Shown here: piece after piece, positions 44,693-57,259 of the stretch
Numbering within the stretch: the stretch's first letter is position 1
Layout of the letters: every line of letters starts with the position of its first letter
NCBI RefSeq assembly: GCF_000002995.4
Contig: NW_025062475.1
Span: 14,637,152 to 14,701,151, forward strand
Direction of reading: 5' to 3'
Source of the DNA: Brugia malayi
Lineage: Eukaryota > Nematoda > Chromadorea > Rhabditida > Onchocercidae
Length of the DNA: 64,000 nucleotides
Notes under the pieces: generated by a model
Seen by the model: the letters and a program-made list of their open reading frames with translations, nothing else
What the model was told of the DNA's origin: nothing
Databases searched by the model: none
Position numbers and translations under genes: made by a program

Positions 44693-47336
44693 TAATATTA
44701 ACACAAAAGGATATTTGCATAAATTGCATTTCATTTTATTTTTCATTTTCTTCAAATGATATATTTTATTTTTAATTAGTATTAAATAACACATAAATTT
44801 AGTTTATAATTAAATATATATGTACAAATTTTAAATTGAATAAAAATTTTAATATTACGACTATTCATAATTTAACATAACTAAATAGTTTAATTTCATT
44901 TAAAAAAGAAATATCTTTTTGTAGTAATTTTTTAAATTCTGTGATATAATACTTTTTGCATTATACCTTTCTTAAATTTGTACAAATGTTTGCATATGCA
45001 AATATGAATAAACATATATATGTATTTTTATACATTCATTTTTTCTATTTTAGACAATATTTTGTAAATCATTGGAAATACATAAATGAAATTGTTTACT
45101 GTGCAAATTGCACATAAGATAAACAAATAAATAAATAAATGTATGCATAAAAATATTTCGACATATTTCCATAATATTTATTTTAAAATTTATGAATACA
45201 AATGTAAAATACAAAATAATTTTTCAATTCCTTCAAAAATCCAAAAATTATTTATCTACAAAAGTATTTAAAAATTGTAAAAAAAATTACATAGAAATGT
45301 TTCATTATAAAATGCGAAGAAAAAAAAAAAAAAAAAAAACAAACAAACAAACAAACGAAGAATATTTTTATAATTTAACAAAATGATAATAGTGGAAATT
45401 TGAAAGAGAATTGATTTAAAAAAAGAAAAAAAAAATTCAAAGCAAACAAAATAGCTAAATAATAATTAGTTATTATGTAAATATTTTTGAACAAAAATGA
45501 TTTTTAGGGTGAGAAGTTGCATCTTAAAACAACTGTCTTTTTCAAATTTTTCTTTTTCCACTTTTAAAAAAAAAAATGGAAAAAGAAAAAGAAATTTCTT
45601 TACATTTGTTTTAAAGAGGAAAAAAAACAAACAAACAACAAAAAAAAAAAAGTTTAGCAAAATGAAGAATAAACTGTTATGTATTTTGCACTTCTCTTCA
45701 TCTCATCCAGAAAATTTTTCAACCAAAAAATTTAAGTAAGAAAAAATTTTTTATTACATTAAAAATTTTGCTCATTTAGTATTTTTTATTGATAGTTAAA
45801 AGTTAAATTTAATTAAATGAATTTAACAAACAATTTTGCTTGACAAATTCATCATTTCAATTTTTTTTCGTCTTTTTTTTTCGTTTTTTTTTTTTTTTTT
45901 TTTGAATTTAGTATCAATTAGCAAGAAAAATAATAAAATTGTTATTATTTAATTTGTATTTATTTGTTTGCATTGTTTACATTTCATCGCAATGCTTATA
46001 TTATAATTCAGATAAAAATCAAAAATTTATTATTTTACCGTATAATTATTATATTTCATTTGTTTTTCATCTTTTCTTTTTATATATTAAAATTTACTAA
46101 TTGATTATTCATTTATTTCATTATAAGTTAAAATGACAACGTTTCGTATGTTTCATAGTTTTGGTTCATTTTTTCTTTTCTAAATTTTTATTTACTTGCT
46201 GATAAATTTATATCAGTTATGATAATAGTAATGGAACTGATTTATTAAAAGGGTTTAAAGATTATATTTGAATTATTATAGTGTTTTTCTGAAATTAGCA
46301 AATTGGAATGCAATAATTTGGTTTCATTCGATTAGTGGGCAAAAATTTTCGAGAGTGTACCAGTAATATTCAGCTATTTTAGAATTAATTTTAAATTTAT
46401 CCAATTTTAATTTTAAACTTAAATTTACAAATTAATTTTGGATATATTCAGTAATTTGCTGAAGTTTAGCAAAGAACTCAAAAATGAAATGAACAATAAT
46501 TAAAAATTAAAATGAATGGATAATTACAAAATGGAAATAATTAGTAGTTGATGATTTGACAAGCTAAATTTATATCTGATCAAATTGTAATATTGAAGAC
46601 GAGATAATTAGATTGATAAAATTAAAATTATTATCAGTAGTTAATGATAGAAATCTAACTCAAAACAATTTTATTTAAAACTAAAATTAATCTAACATAA
46701 ACAATCATAAAATTGTTAACACAATTTTAATTTGTAATCTGCTCGTCCACTTCAATTTCATACTTAACATTTTGCATCTTTTGAATTCAAAGTTATATAA
46801 AGTAAATATATAAATTATTCAGTATGTTATTTAGTTCAGTTCCAAAATTTTTTTTTTTAAAAAAAAACAAGTTTTTTAAATAAAAAATAATAATTTTTCA
46901 TTTGATTAAGTTAATTCAAAATTAAGTAAAATTACAAAAATATTATCAAACAGTTAAATAATTAAATGCAGTGCATTAGCATTTACAATGATAGAAATAA
47001 GAACAATAACAATAATCTCAACAACAATAATAATAGTAATAAATTATATGATTTAAAAGTTTTTCTTTTTTCAAAAAAAAAAAAAAAAAGAAATTATATA
47101 ATAAAATTAAAAATAAATGAAAATTATAATTTTTATCCAATAATGATTTAAAAAATAAAGTTAATCGTATTACATTAAATTGAATGAATATTAGTTTGTA
47201 AATTTCAAAAATTTTTTCGGCAGAAAAGTAAGAAAAGAAATGAAAGCTAACTGATGAAGTGAAAATGTTAGATTGAAAAAAAGTTTAAAGAGAAAATGTT
47301 TAGTAATGTTAAAGGATTATTTTTATTTTAACTTAC

Positions 47337-47440
47337 GCTTTTCCTTCAACGAATCATCACTTTTACTCTTTCCTGTTTTGTTGTCATAAGTTTTCAGGAC
47401 AACTGGCAAAGCAGTTGTTCACTTCGATTAGCTATAGCTA
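47337..47440 (-). other. Isolated exon-like island in the A/T desert
   Basis: On the minus strand about 29 codons are open (TTALPVVLKTYDNKTGKSKS and on to SLKEKR) and end at a strong AAGC|GTAAGT donor at 47337. A TGCCAG acceptor lies within the upstream part. The base composition is far less AT-rich than the surroundings. A hairpin-forming CAACTGGCAAAGCAGTTG sits at its upstream edge. It could be a 5' exon of SERCA (same strand, 9.7 kb away), part of an unseen gene, or a pseudogene relic. No family was identified with confidence. Confidence 0.3.
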
Positions 47441-49578
47441 CCACAAATGATAATTTAAAATTAATGAAAGAAATGAGAGAAAGATGAAAGGAAAAAAAAA
47501 GAAGAAAGAAAAAATTAAAGTAAAAAGAGATTGTTTGATGAATGTAATGAAAAATTTAAATTTTAGACAAATAGTATAGATGGTAAACTACTAGAGAATT
47601 GAATAAATAAAATGAAATGAAATGAAAAAAAAGAAAAGTACGAGAATGTTTGTAAGGAATAGTTTGCTTTAAAATTTTTCAAAAAGAAAAAAAAAAAAAC
47701 AAGAAAGATTGTCGGTTGAAACCTGAAATTATATACAAATAATATAAGTATAACCTAACTACTAACTCAAATGTCAACAATGATTGCAATTTGATAACAT
47801 CGTATCAATTACATAGTTTAACTATACCTATTTACCTACCAATCTTAAAATACGTTTATATCATACAGGTTAACTTAACAATATTACTTTAATATACTGT
47901 AATCCGAATTATACTGTAATTTAAAAATGTTGTTGAAATTTGATAGGTAGTATCATATATCATTTTTGTAAAAATTATATGCTTATATGCAGTGTTTAAA
48001 ATTATGATTAATAATATTTGATTGTGAATTATAATCTGAATTATAACCTAATTTGATTATGAATTATAACCTACTTAATATAATACTTAAAAAATTACTT
48101 GACATATGTATAAAGCTTAAAATTACCGAAATATTATATTAAAAAAAAAATATTATATTGTAAAAATGTAAAATTATCATAATTACTGCTTAATATTGCA
48201 ATTTGAATTTGTACTACAGTAACTCTTTTTTTGCTTACATTAAATTATATGTACATTATTGAATTTGAAATTGACAAATTAGTGATGATAATTTAATATA
48301 TGGCAGTTAATTTAAATATTTAAACGTATCGATAAAAGTTTTAAAAAAAAAAGTTAAAAAATAATGAATATATTTTAGCATATTAATTAGTATGATTAAA
48401 GTAATATATATTATTACTTACAGTGATTTATTCATTTATTAAAACAAATTTAAAGTAAAAATGTTTGTATTAATAAAATGAAAAAATAAATGAAAGAAAA
48501 AATTGAGAAATTCCATTAAATTATTTCGTTCCATTTTATTATAATTTTTCAATAATTTATTTCCTTCACATCATTCGATTTTTATTATATTTCATTTAAA
48601 TCTTTTTTATGAATATAACAAAATCTTTGCTTTTCTTTTTTTATCTCAAATCAATTTTTTTTTTTTTTTGTTGATAATTAAAATTTCCTTAAAATGAAAA
48701 TTAAAAAAAAAATCAATTTTTAAATATTAATTTCGTCTTCTGTCTCAAATATAAATTTCATTCGAGGAAATGATTGAAAATTCTTATTTTTAATTATTCC
48801 TATTGGAATTATTGGTTTATTTCAGATCAAATTTAGCAATTAATAATGAGATTTTCGTTAAATTAATCAATAAGTAATTAAATTTGAAATAACTTAAATA
48901 ATTAATAAGTTTTCATTAAAATCAATTACTAAAGATTTTAGTAAATCCAATGACTTCACCTATAAAAACATCATAAAAATGTGAAGGAAAGAAATTTCAT
49001 TTTAATAATTTTTTAGCTATAAACAATTTAAAAGAAAAAAACTTTTTATTCTTACTTCTTTTTCAAAAAAGAAAAAATTTGAATAAAAAAATTGAATAAA
49101 ATTATGCAAATAATAATTTTATTTAATCTCATTTTCGTTATAATTAGTGAATAAGAGTTGAAATTGAGGAAATTTCCTTTCTTTCTTAATTTCATTAAAA
49201 AATATTTTCAAATTTTAAAAATTATTTTATTACAGTACAAAAATATCAATGATGCAAAATTATGTGTAAAAATATAATTAAATATGAATCCGAAAGCTTT
49301 ATGCTAATTCCGATAAATTATAGTTCATATTTTAGCTAAATTAATTTTAGCTATAAATTAAATTAAACGAAAAAAAAAACTGCTATAGCAATTGTTTTTA
49401 AATGTTATACAAATGATTTCAATAAATTTTAATATTGAAATAAGCTGATAAGTTTATTATTTCTATGAAATTGGACAAATACAAATAATAGAATTATGAA
49501 ATGAATGTATAATTAATTAATGCATAATTGTGTAATATAATTTTACTAATGTAATTAATACATGTGAATTACCGTCTT

Positions 49579-49757
49579 AATAAAAAATAAATAAAAAAGA
49601 TAAAAAATAAAAATTAAAAATATAAAAATAATAAAAAAATATGTATATAAAATAATAATAAAAATAAATATATATGAAAAATATTAAAAAATATATAATA
49701 AAAATATATTAATAAAAAATTATATAAAAATAAAATAAAAATGTAAACATAAATAAA
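49579..49757. repeat. A/T-only low-complexity stretch
   Basis: AATAAA/ATAAAAAT-type sequence with almost no C or G on the plus strand for about 180 bp. Confidence 0.7.
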
Positions 49758-52700
49758 ATATAATTATAATTTTATATTTATGATATATAATTATGATCTT
49801 AATAAAAAAACTAATGATTTTATTATAAAAATTTTAAAAATAAATCGAAATTACAGGTTTTAAATTACAATTCAGCAAGTTTCAAACTGTAAATTATTGT
49901 TTCATAATAAAAGATTCATAGAAATTACTGAATTGATTAATTAAAGCATTAAAATGAATTAATGAATATTAATATAAATTATAGATTATTAATGAAACTC
50001 AAAATTCAGAATAATTAATTAAATTATTTCTGGCAAAAAAAAGACATTTTTTTTTTTTTTTTTGAATTCTGTATTTTAAGTTCTTGAGGCGTAAAGTCAA
50101 TTTAATATTTCAACTTAAGACAATTTGACCTTAATTTTAAGTTCGAAGAACTAAAAAGACTTATAGTTATTGCTAGATCTGTTTAATTGCTCGTAATTTT
50201 ATAAACAAAATTTTATATTGTAATTTTATTTTATATTGTAATTTTAATTTTAAATTTTAGATTGCAATTTTATAAAGAAATTTTAAAAAATATTCTTTTA
50301 TTATTTTCATTAATTTCAACAAATGTAATTTACCAGAATTTAGTTATGCAAAACTGTTATACGAATAATTAATTTTGATTTCATTCATTGTTAATTTCGT
50401 GTGACTCATTGAAAAAGAAAAATAAAAAAATGAGAATTAAAGAACTGTTTATTACTGAATAGATAAGTTAAAATCAATGCTTCTTCAATTATTAATATTG
50501 TAAATCATTTGTTGAAAAAAAAAAAAAAAATTAAATTAAATTGAAATTAATTTGGCAAAAACAAAAAAAAATGCAAAATTAATTACGGTTGATAATTAAT
50601 AAATCTCTTTTAATATATTAATTACTACTCAGTATAGTTTATCATCATTTTACTTTATTAAAAATTACCTTATAAATTGGGTAGATTATATTAATTTTGA
50701 TAAATTTAAAAAGAAATGAGAGAGTAAAAAAAGAAAAGGGAAAAAAAAATTGAAAAATATTTACAAATGACGCTATTACTTTACAACATTTGAACTAATA
50801 ATTATTTGAGAAAAATAACAATTTTTGTGCTCGACAATTTCATTAGGTATTTTGTTATTTCTTGACGTAGCAAATGCCTAACAAAAATTGCAATAACAAA
50901 AAAAAAAATGTTTTTTTTTTTTAAATAAAAAGTATTTTCTTTTTTTTTTCTGAAAAAAGAAGAAAAAAAAAGATAATAAATATAATTATTGTGAATTTAT
51001 TAATACAAAAATAAGGTATAAAGAAATAAATTAAAGTTGAATTTTTTTGAAATGATTTCATCTTTTTTTTAAATTTATTTAAATTTAAAGAATGATCAGG
51101 TATTATTTTGTCTGTGTAATTATACTTAGAGTAAAAAAAGATTTGCAGTTGTATTCATGAAAACAATCATATATAATTTGCATGCATTGATGCATGCTTG
51201 TTTGGTTGTCATGAATCGTTTTGCAATGAAAGAAATTACCAAATATAAATATTATAATTAATGAAAAGGATGACACTGAATTAAAGAGGATGAAATTTAA
51301 GTAATTTTAATTATGAACTAAAAATAACGATTTTAATTTAATTATAAGAAACAAAATTCAAAGAACATTTGATCTTTTATTTGAATCATTAATTATTTTC
51401 AACTTTTTCAAACTTCATAAAAAATCAAATTTGCTAGCATTATTAATTACCATATTTCATGTATTTCATTTTAACATATATTAAAATTGTTGACAACTTA
51501 TTATTTATCACTTGCAAATATTAATTCCAACATTTACAAAAATGCATATAAACACACAGTATAGTAAATTTAAATTTTATACTAATGAATTTTCCCTCAT
51601 CAATTTCTTTCATTTGCCTAAATAGTTTCATCAGAAAGAAATTGAATAATTTGTAGAAAATTTTAAATTTAAATTTATTGTATTTATACAGAAGTGATAA
51701 GTATTATTCAAAATTCTCACTTGAAATTGATAAATAATTAATCAAAAGAAAAAAGATTGAAATGATTTGACATAACTGAAGGAAAAGTTTAACCTAAAAA
51801 AAAAAAAAATAGCAATAAAAAGTAAATAAATTTGACATTAATTAAACAAATGGTAGAATTTTATCAACAAAAAAGCTTTTTCATATTATATTTGACAATT
51901 AAACTTGTCATTCTAAAATTTTGCTATTTTGCATATTTCTATCATTCAAAATGTCAATTATCATTTAAATAAATGATTAATTAAATGATTTTTTATCTTC
52001 GGAATCATTGAAAATTATTTCTTTCTAAATTAATAATTAATACTTTTGAATATACTATTCATTCGTACAAATAAAATAATAATTATTACATAACAAAGAG
52101 ATTAATGCAAGATAGAATGAATATTCATTCAATAATAAATGTCAAAAATGAATTGCTATGAAAATTTATAAAATTAGTTCAAATTTAAATGAGAGCCAAA
52201 AAAAAAATGGCCATATATAAATAAAAAAAAAAATAGATATCAATATCAATCATATATTAATGATTGAATTGTAGATGTAAAATATAATTAAATTGTAATT
52301 TAATTAATTGATCGAAATATTCTATATTAAATATCAGCGAAATGTTTATGATCAAATTGTATTACATTAAATTGAATTAATATCAATGAGAAATAAATTA
52401 ACTGACCAAAAATAAGATGGTATTGATGAAAAAATAAATGAAAACAGGAAGTGTTGCTTGATAAATTGCTTGTTAGCATTATTAAAAGATCAATCGATTG
52501 ATTGATCTTTCAAATAATCTCATTGATTAATTGCCCCATACACATACCCGAAATAATTTCTTTGTAATATTACTTGTTAAATTATTTCATCTAATTCATT
52601 TTAGGTTATCGATAATGTAATAACAAAAAGATGATGCATTTAATTTTTGAAATAATTCTGTCAAAAATAGTTACTAAATTGACAAACTATTTAAAGTTAG

Positions 52701-53563
52701 GTTAAATTGATTGAAAATGAAGCTTTGATGCTAAATTATTACCTTATTCAATTTACTCTATCAATATTGTAAATAGTGATTTTAGTTAAAATTGATAGAA
52801 TTATGAAATATTATTCCCCTAGCTTGCTAAACGTTGTTCACAACATCTTCCCATCAAATTTAAATTTCAATCTTATGAAAATTCTTTCTTCTTGTAATAA
52901 AATTCCTCTGTCGGCTGCTTTTTATCTGCTATATCAGCTGTCACATGAATTGAATCAGATAACAATTTAATAAGATTGATTTAAGCTTTAAGAATTATAA
53001 AAAATTCTTTTCTTATTGATCTGTTTTAGCTGTCATACAAATTTCTAAACACTTTTGTTATGCGACTCCAAATGAAACACACATTAAATAACAAAATTTG
53101 GGAAAATAAAAAAAAAATTTTTAAATACATTAAACAAGGAAATCGGTTCTAAATTAACAATTTTCATTTTAATTAAGTTCCAAAACTACTAAAAATAGCA
53201 TTATTTTGAACTTAATTGATTATGTTTTATGCATTGTACGAGTGCTGGTCATATATGGTGTTAATTAAAATTTAATTATTTTCACTTCTCTAATATTAAA
53301 AAAAACTTAGTTATTAAAGTTTATTTTCTTATTTATGTTGTCAATTGACCACACCGTAAGCGACCGGTACGTATGCAATGCATAAAATTAATCAGTTGAG
53401 TTCAAAATAACTAATTTTTTTTAACGAATTGATATTTTTTAATAGTTTTAACATTTAATTAAAATCAAAATTGATAAAACTAGAAATTATTTCCTCGTTT
53501 AATATACAAAAACTCTTGGAAATTATAAAATTTTCACCAAAATCAATTTTTAGATTTGAAATA

Positions 53564-53610
53564 ATGCTTAAGCGTAAGCCTAAGTATACCTTAAGCCTAA
53601 GCCTAAGCAT
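53564..53610. repeat. Interstitial telomeric tract (GCCTAA orientation)
   Basis: AATGCTTAAGC, then GCCTAAG units, a TATACC break, then CTTAAGCCTAAGCCTAAGCA and TT. The nematode telomere unit is TTAGGC, here read on the opposite strand. The tract begins AATGCTTA and ends TAAGCATT, so its ends are inverted copies. Confidence 0.75.
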
Positions 53611-56206
53611 TATTTTATTATTTAAGATGTCAAATGACCACAATGTATGTGACAGTTCCCGCACTATGCGTATACAATAATCAATATTTTTTTATTAAAT
53701 GATATTTTTTAATAGTTTTAACATCCTTTAAAATTAAGTTTTGATCATAGTAAGACTTCTTACCTAGTTTAATATGCAAATACCTGTACAAATTATGGGA
53801 TTTTTATAAATGGGTTATTTAAATTTGAAATATAAATTAATTTTAATTGTAAAAATGAATTAGAATCGTGAAAAATTAAAAATTTAATTAATAAGATATT
53901 GATTGAAACTTAACTTCTAAAGTTTATTTTATTATTATTGATGGTCAAATGACCACGATGTGTGTGACCAGTACTTATGCAACGCATAAAATTCAATCAA
54001 TTAATTACAAAATATCTACTTTTTTAATGATTTGATATTTTTTAATACTTTAAATTTAATTAAAATTAGTTTTTGATATTATTTGAATTTATTTTATAAT
54101 TCTAATAAATTAATGAATTTTCATAAAATTTGATTTTTAAATTTAAAACAAAAATTAATTATAACTGTAGGAATTAAATAAATATAACATAATCAATTAA
54201 GTTCAAAATATTGCTATTTTTAGTAGTTTTGGCACTTAATTAAAATAAAAATTGATAATTTAGAACATTTCCTTGTTTAATGTACGAAAACTATTACAAA
54301 TTTTAAATTAATAAAATTTTTAAATAATAAAATTTTAATTAATAAAAAATTTAAATTAATAAAATTTTTAATTTGTCCTACATTTAATTCATTTTTGCAG
54401 CTAAAATTAATTTTTGTTTGAAATTTTAAGATCGAATTTTATGAAAATTTTATGATTTGCAATGAATCAAAGTCTTTTTTGTATAATAGACTACGAAATA
54501 ATTTCTAGTAATATCAAATTTTACTTTAATTAAATGTTAAAACTGTTAAAAAAATATATATTCATTAAAAAAAGTTAGATATTTCGAGCTTAATTGATCA
54601 ATTTATATGCATTGCATAGGTACTGGTTATTTACGACTGGTCATTTGATCGGCATAAATAATTAAATAATCATTCAAAATTAGGTTTTAAACAATGTTTT
54701 ATTTGCAAAATTATTTAAATTTTTAACTTTCCACTGTTCTAATTCATTCTTACAATTGAAGTTAATTTTTTTTTCAAATTTAAGTGTCAAATTTTATGAA
54801 AATTCATTAATTTATTAGAATTTTGCATATTAATCTACAAAATATTACATCTACAAAATTTTTTAATCTACAAAATTTTTTTTTTTTTTTTTACACAAAT
54901 TAGGTTTTTTTTTTTTTTTTTGCCACTGTTCTAATTCATTCTTACAATTGAAGTTAATTTTTATTTCAAATCTAAATATCAAATTTTATGAAAATTCAAT
55001 AATTTGTCAGAGTTTTGTATATTAAACTATAAAATAAATTCTAGCAATATCAAAAACTGATTTTATTTAAATGTTAAAATATTAAAAAAAAATCAAATCA
55101 TTAAAAAAATTAGATAATTTGAACTTGATTGATTAATTTATAAGCGTTGCATAGGTACTGGCCAGTCACGGTGTGGTCAATTGGTCAGCATAAAATATTA
55201 AAAAAAACTTTAAAAAATAACTTTTAATCAACATTTTATTAGCAAAATTAATTAAATTCTTTGTTTGTCACGGTTTTATTTCATTCTTACAATTGTAATT
55301 AATTTATTTTCCAAATTTAAATACCATAATTTAAGAAAATTGTGCAATTTGTAAAAGTTTTTGCATAATAAACTATGAAATAAATGCCGGTGTTGTCAAA
55401 TTTCAATTTAATTAAAATGTTAAAACCATTAAAAAATATCAATTCGTAAAGAAAATTTTGAGCTTAATTGACTAATTTATAAGCGTTGCATGGGTACTGG
55501 TCATTTATGGTGTGGTCAATTGGCAACATAAATAATAAAATAAACTTTAATAATTAAGCTTTAATCAATTTTTTATTAGCAAAATTAATTAAATTTTTAA
55601 TTAATGGCGGCTTTAATTCATTCTTACAGTTAGAATTAATTTTTATTTCTATTTTAAGTATCAAAATATAGGAAATTTGTACAATTTTGCGAAATGAATA
55701 CATGTATTGTCAGAATTTATTTTAATTATACGTTAAAATATTTATAAATATCAATTCTTAAAAAAAAAAAAAAAAAATGGATATTTTGAACTTAATTGAT
55801 TAATTTGTGTGCATTGCATAGGTACTGATCGCATACATTGTGATCATTTGAACAGCAAAAATAATAAAATCAAGTTTAGAAATTGAGTTCTGAATGATAT
55901 TTTAGAAGCAAAATTAATTAAACTTTTAATTAGTCATAGATCTAATTCATTTTTACAATTAATGCTAATTTTTAATTTAAATTTAAAATTGATTTTTATG
56001 AAAATCCTATAATTTGTAAGAATTTTTGCATAATAAACTGGAAAATAAACCCTACTATTATCAAATTTAATCTTAATTAAATGTTAAAAAATTAAGAAAT
56101 ATCAAAACATTAAAAAAATAGATATTTTGAACTTAATTAATTTATAAGCTTTGAATAGTACTGGTCACATACATCGCGGTCATTTGACATTTTAAACAAT
56201 AAAAAA

Positions 56207-56253
56207 ATGCTTAGGCTTAGGCTTAGGGTGTACTTAGGCTTAGGCTTAAGCAT
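56207..56253. repeat. Interstitial telomeric tract (TTAGGC orientation)
   Basis: ATGCTTAGGCTTAGGCTTAG, a GGTGTA break, then CTTAGGCTTAGGCTTAAGCA and TT. It lies inside a unit that is the reverse complement of 53440-53690. The tract begins AATGCTTA and ends TAAGCATT, so it too has palindromic ends. Confidence 0.8.
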
Positions 56254-57259
56254 TATTTCAAATCTAAAAATTGATTTTGGTGAAAATTTTATAATTTGCA
56301 AGAGTTTTTGTATATTAAACGTGGAAATAACTTCTAGTTTTATCAATTTTGATTTTAATTAAATGTTAAAACATCGAAAATTATCAATTAATTAAAAAAA
56401 ATGGATATTTTGAACTTAATTGATTAATTTGTGTGCATTGCATAGGTACTGATCGCATACATTGTGATCACTTGAACAGCAAAAATAATAAAATCAAGTT
56501 TAGAAATTGAGTTCTGAATGATATTTTAGGAGCAAAATTAATTAAATTTTTAATTTGCCACTGTTCTAATTCATTCTTACAATTGAAATTAATTTTTATT
56601 TCAAACTTAAATATCAAATTTTCTGAAAATTCATTAATTTACTAGAATTTTGTATATTAATCTACAAAAAAAAAAAAATGGTAGTAAATATAAAAAACTA
56701 GTTTTAAAAAAAATGTTAGTATATTGAAAAATATCAATTCATTGAAAAAAAATGGTTATTTTGAACTTATTTGATTAATTTGTATGCATTGCACAGGTGC
56801 TGGTCATCTACGGTTGCTCATTTGATCAGCATAAATAACTAAATAAACTTTAATAATTAAGTTTCAATCAATATTCGACTAGCGGGATTGATTAAATATT
56901 TAATTTATCAGGGTTTTAATTCATTCTTACAATTGAAGTTAATTTTTATTTCAAATTTAAGTGTCAAATTTTATGAAAATTCATTAATTTATTAGAATTT
57001 TGCATATTAATCTACAAAATAAATAGTAGTAAATATCAAAAACTAGTTTTAAATAAATGTTAAAATTTTGAAAAATATCAATTAATTAAAAAAAATGGAT
57101 ATTTTGAACTTAATTGATTAATTTGTGTGCATTGCATAGGTACTGGTCACATACATCGTGGGATATTTTGAACTTAATTGATTAATTTGTGTGCATTGCA
57201 TAGGTAGTGGTTGCATACATTGTGGTCATTTGGCCAGTGTAATTATTAAAATAAGTTTT

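Larger units (their letters stand above)
39761..53190. other. Gene-poor A/T desert
   Basis: About 13.4 kb in which C and G are scarce and homopolymer A and T runs of 10-20 bases recur. No exon of a known family was found. Local features are (TAA)n patches near 41891, 43540 and 47000, a C/T tract and a purine tract near 44.3-44.7 kb, an exon-like island at 47337-47440 and an almost pure A/T stretch at 49579-49757. Most open frames here are Lys/Asn/Phe-rich readings of A and T runs. Confidence 0.6.
53208..57235. repeat. Degenerate ~330-350-bp satellite with an internal orientation switch
   Basis: A landmark reading GAACTTAATTGATTAATTT, then GCATTGCATAGGTACTGGTC, then TGTGGTCATTTG recurs at about 54594, 55118, 55455, 55786, 56128, 56412, 56763, 57106 and 57162. 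Between roughly 53340 and 54200 the same landmark appears in reverse complement (53340, 53634, 53947). One more unit in the first orientation starts near 53208. Spacing is mostly 280-350 bp. The last two units are only 56 bp apart, showing a truncated copy. Unit size and AT-richness recall the HhaI family of Brugia, but I could not compare sequences, so that name is only a suggestion. Confidence 0.8.

Noticed and set aside
52776..52970. 64-codon frame near the satellite edge
   Set aside because: Somewhat protein-like, but there is no similarity, splice structure or conservation evidence.
53455..53680. Matching 69-residue frames at 53471-53680 (+) and 56137-56346 (-)
   Set aside because: The shared peptide comes from inverted satellite copies and the TTAGGC tract, not from a gene pair.
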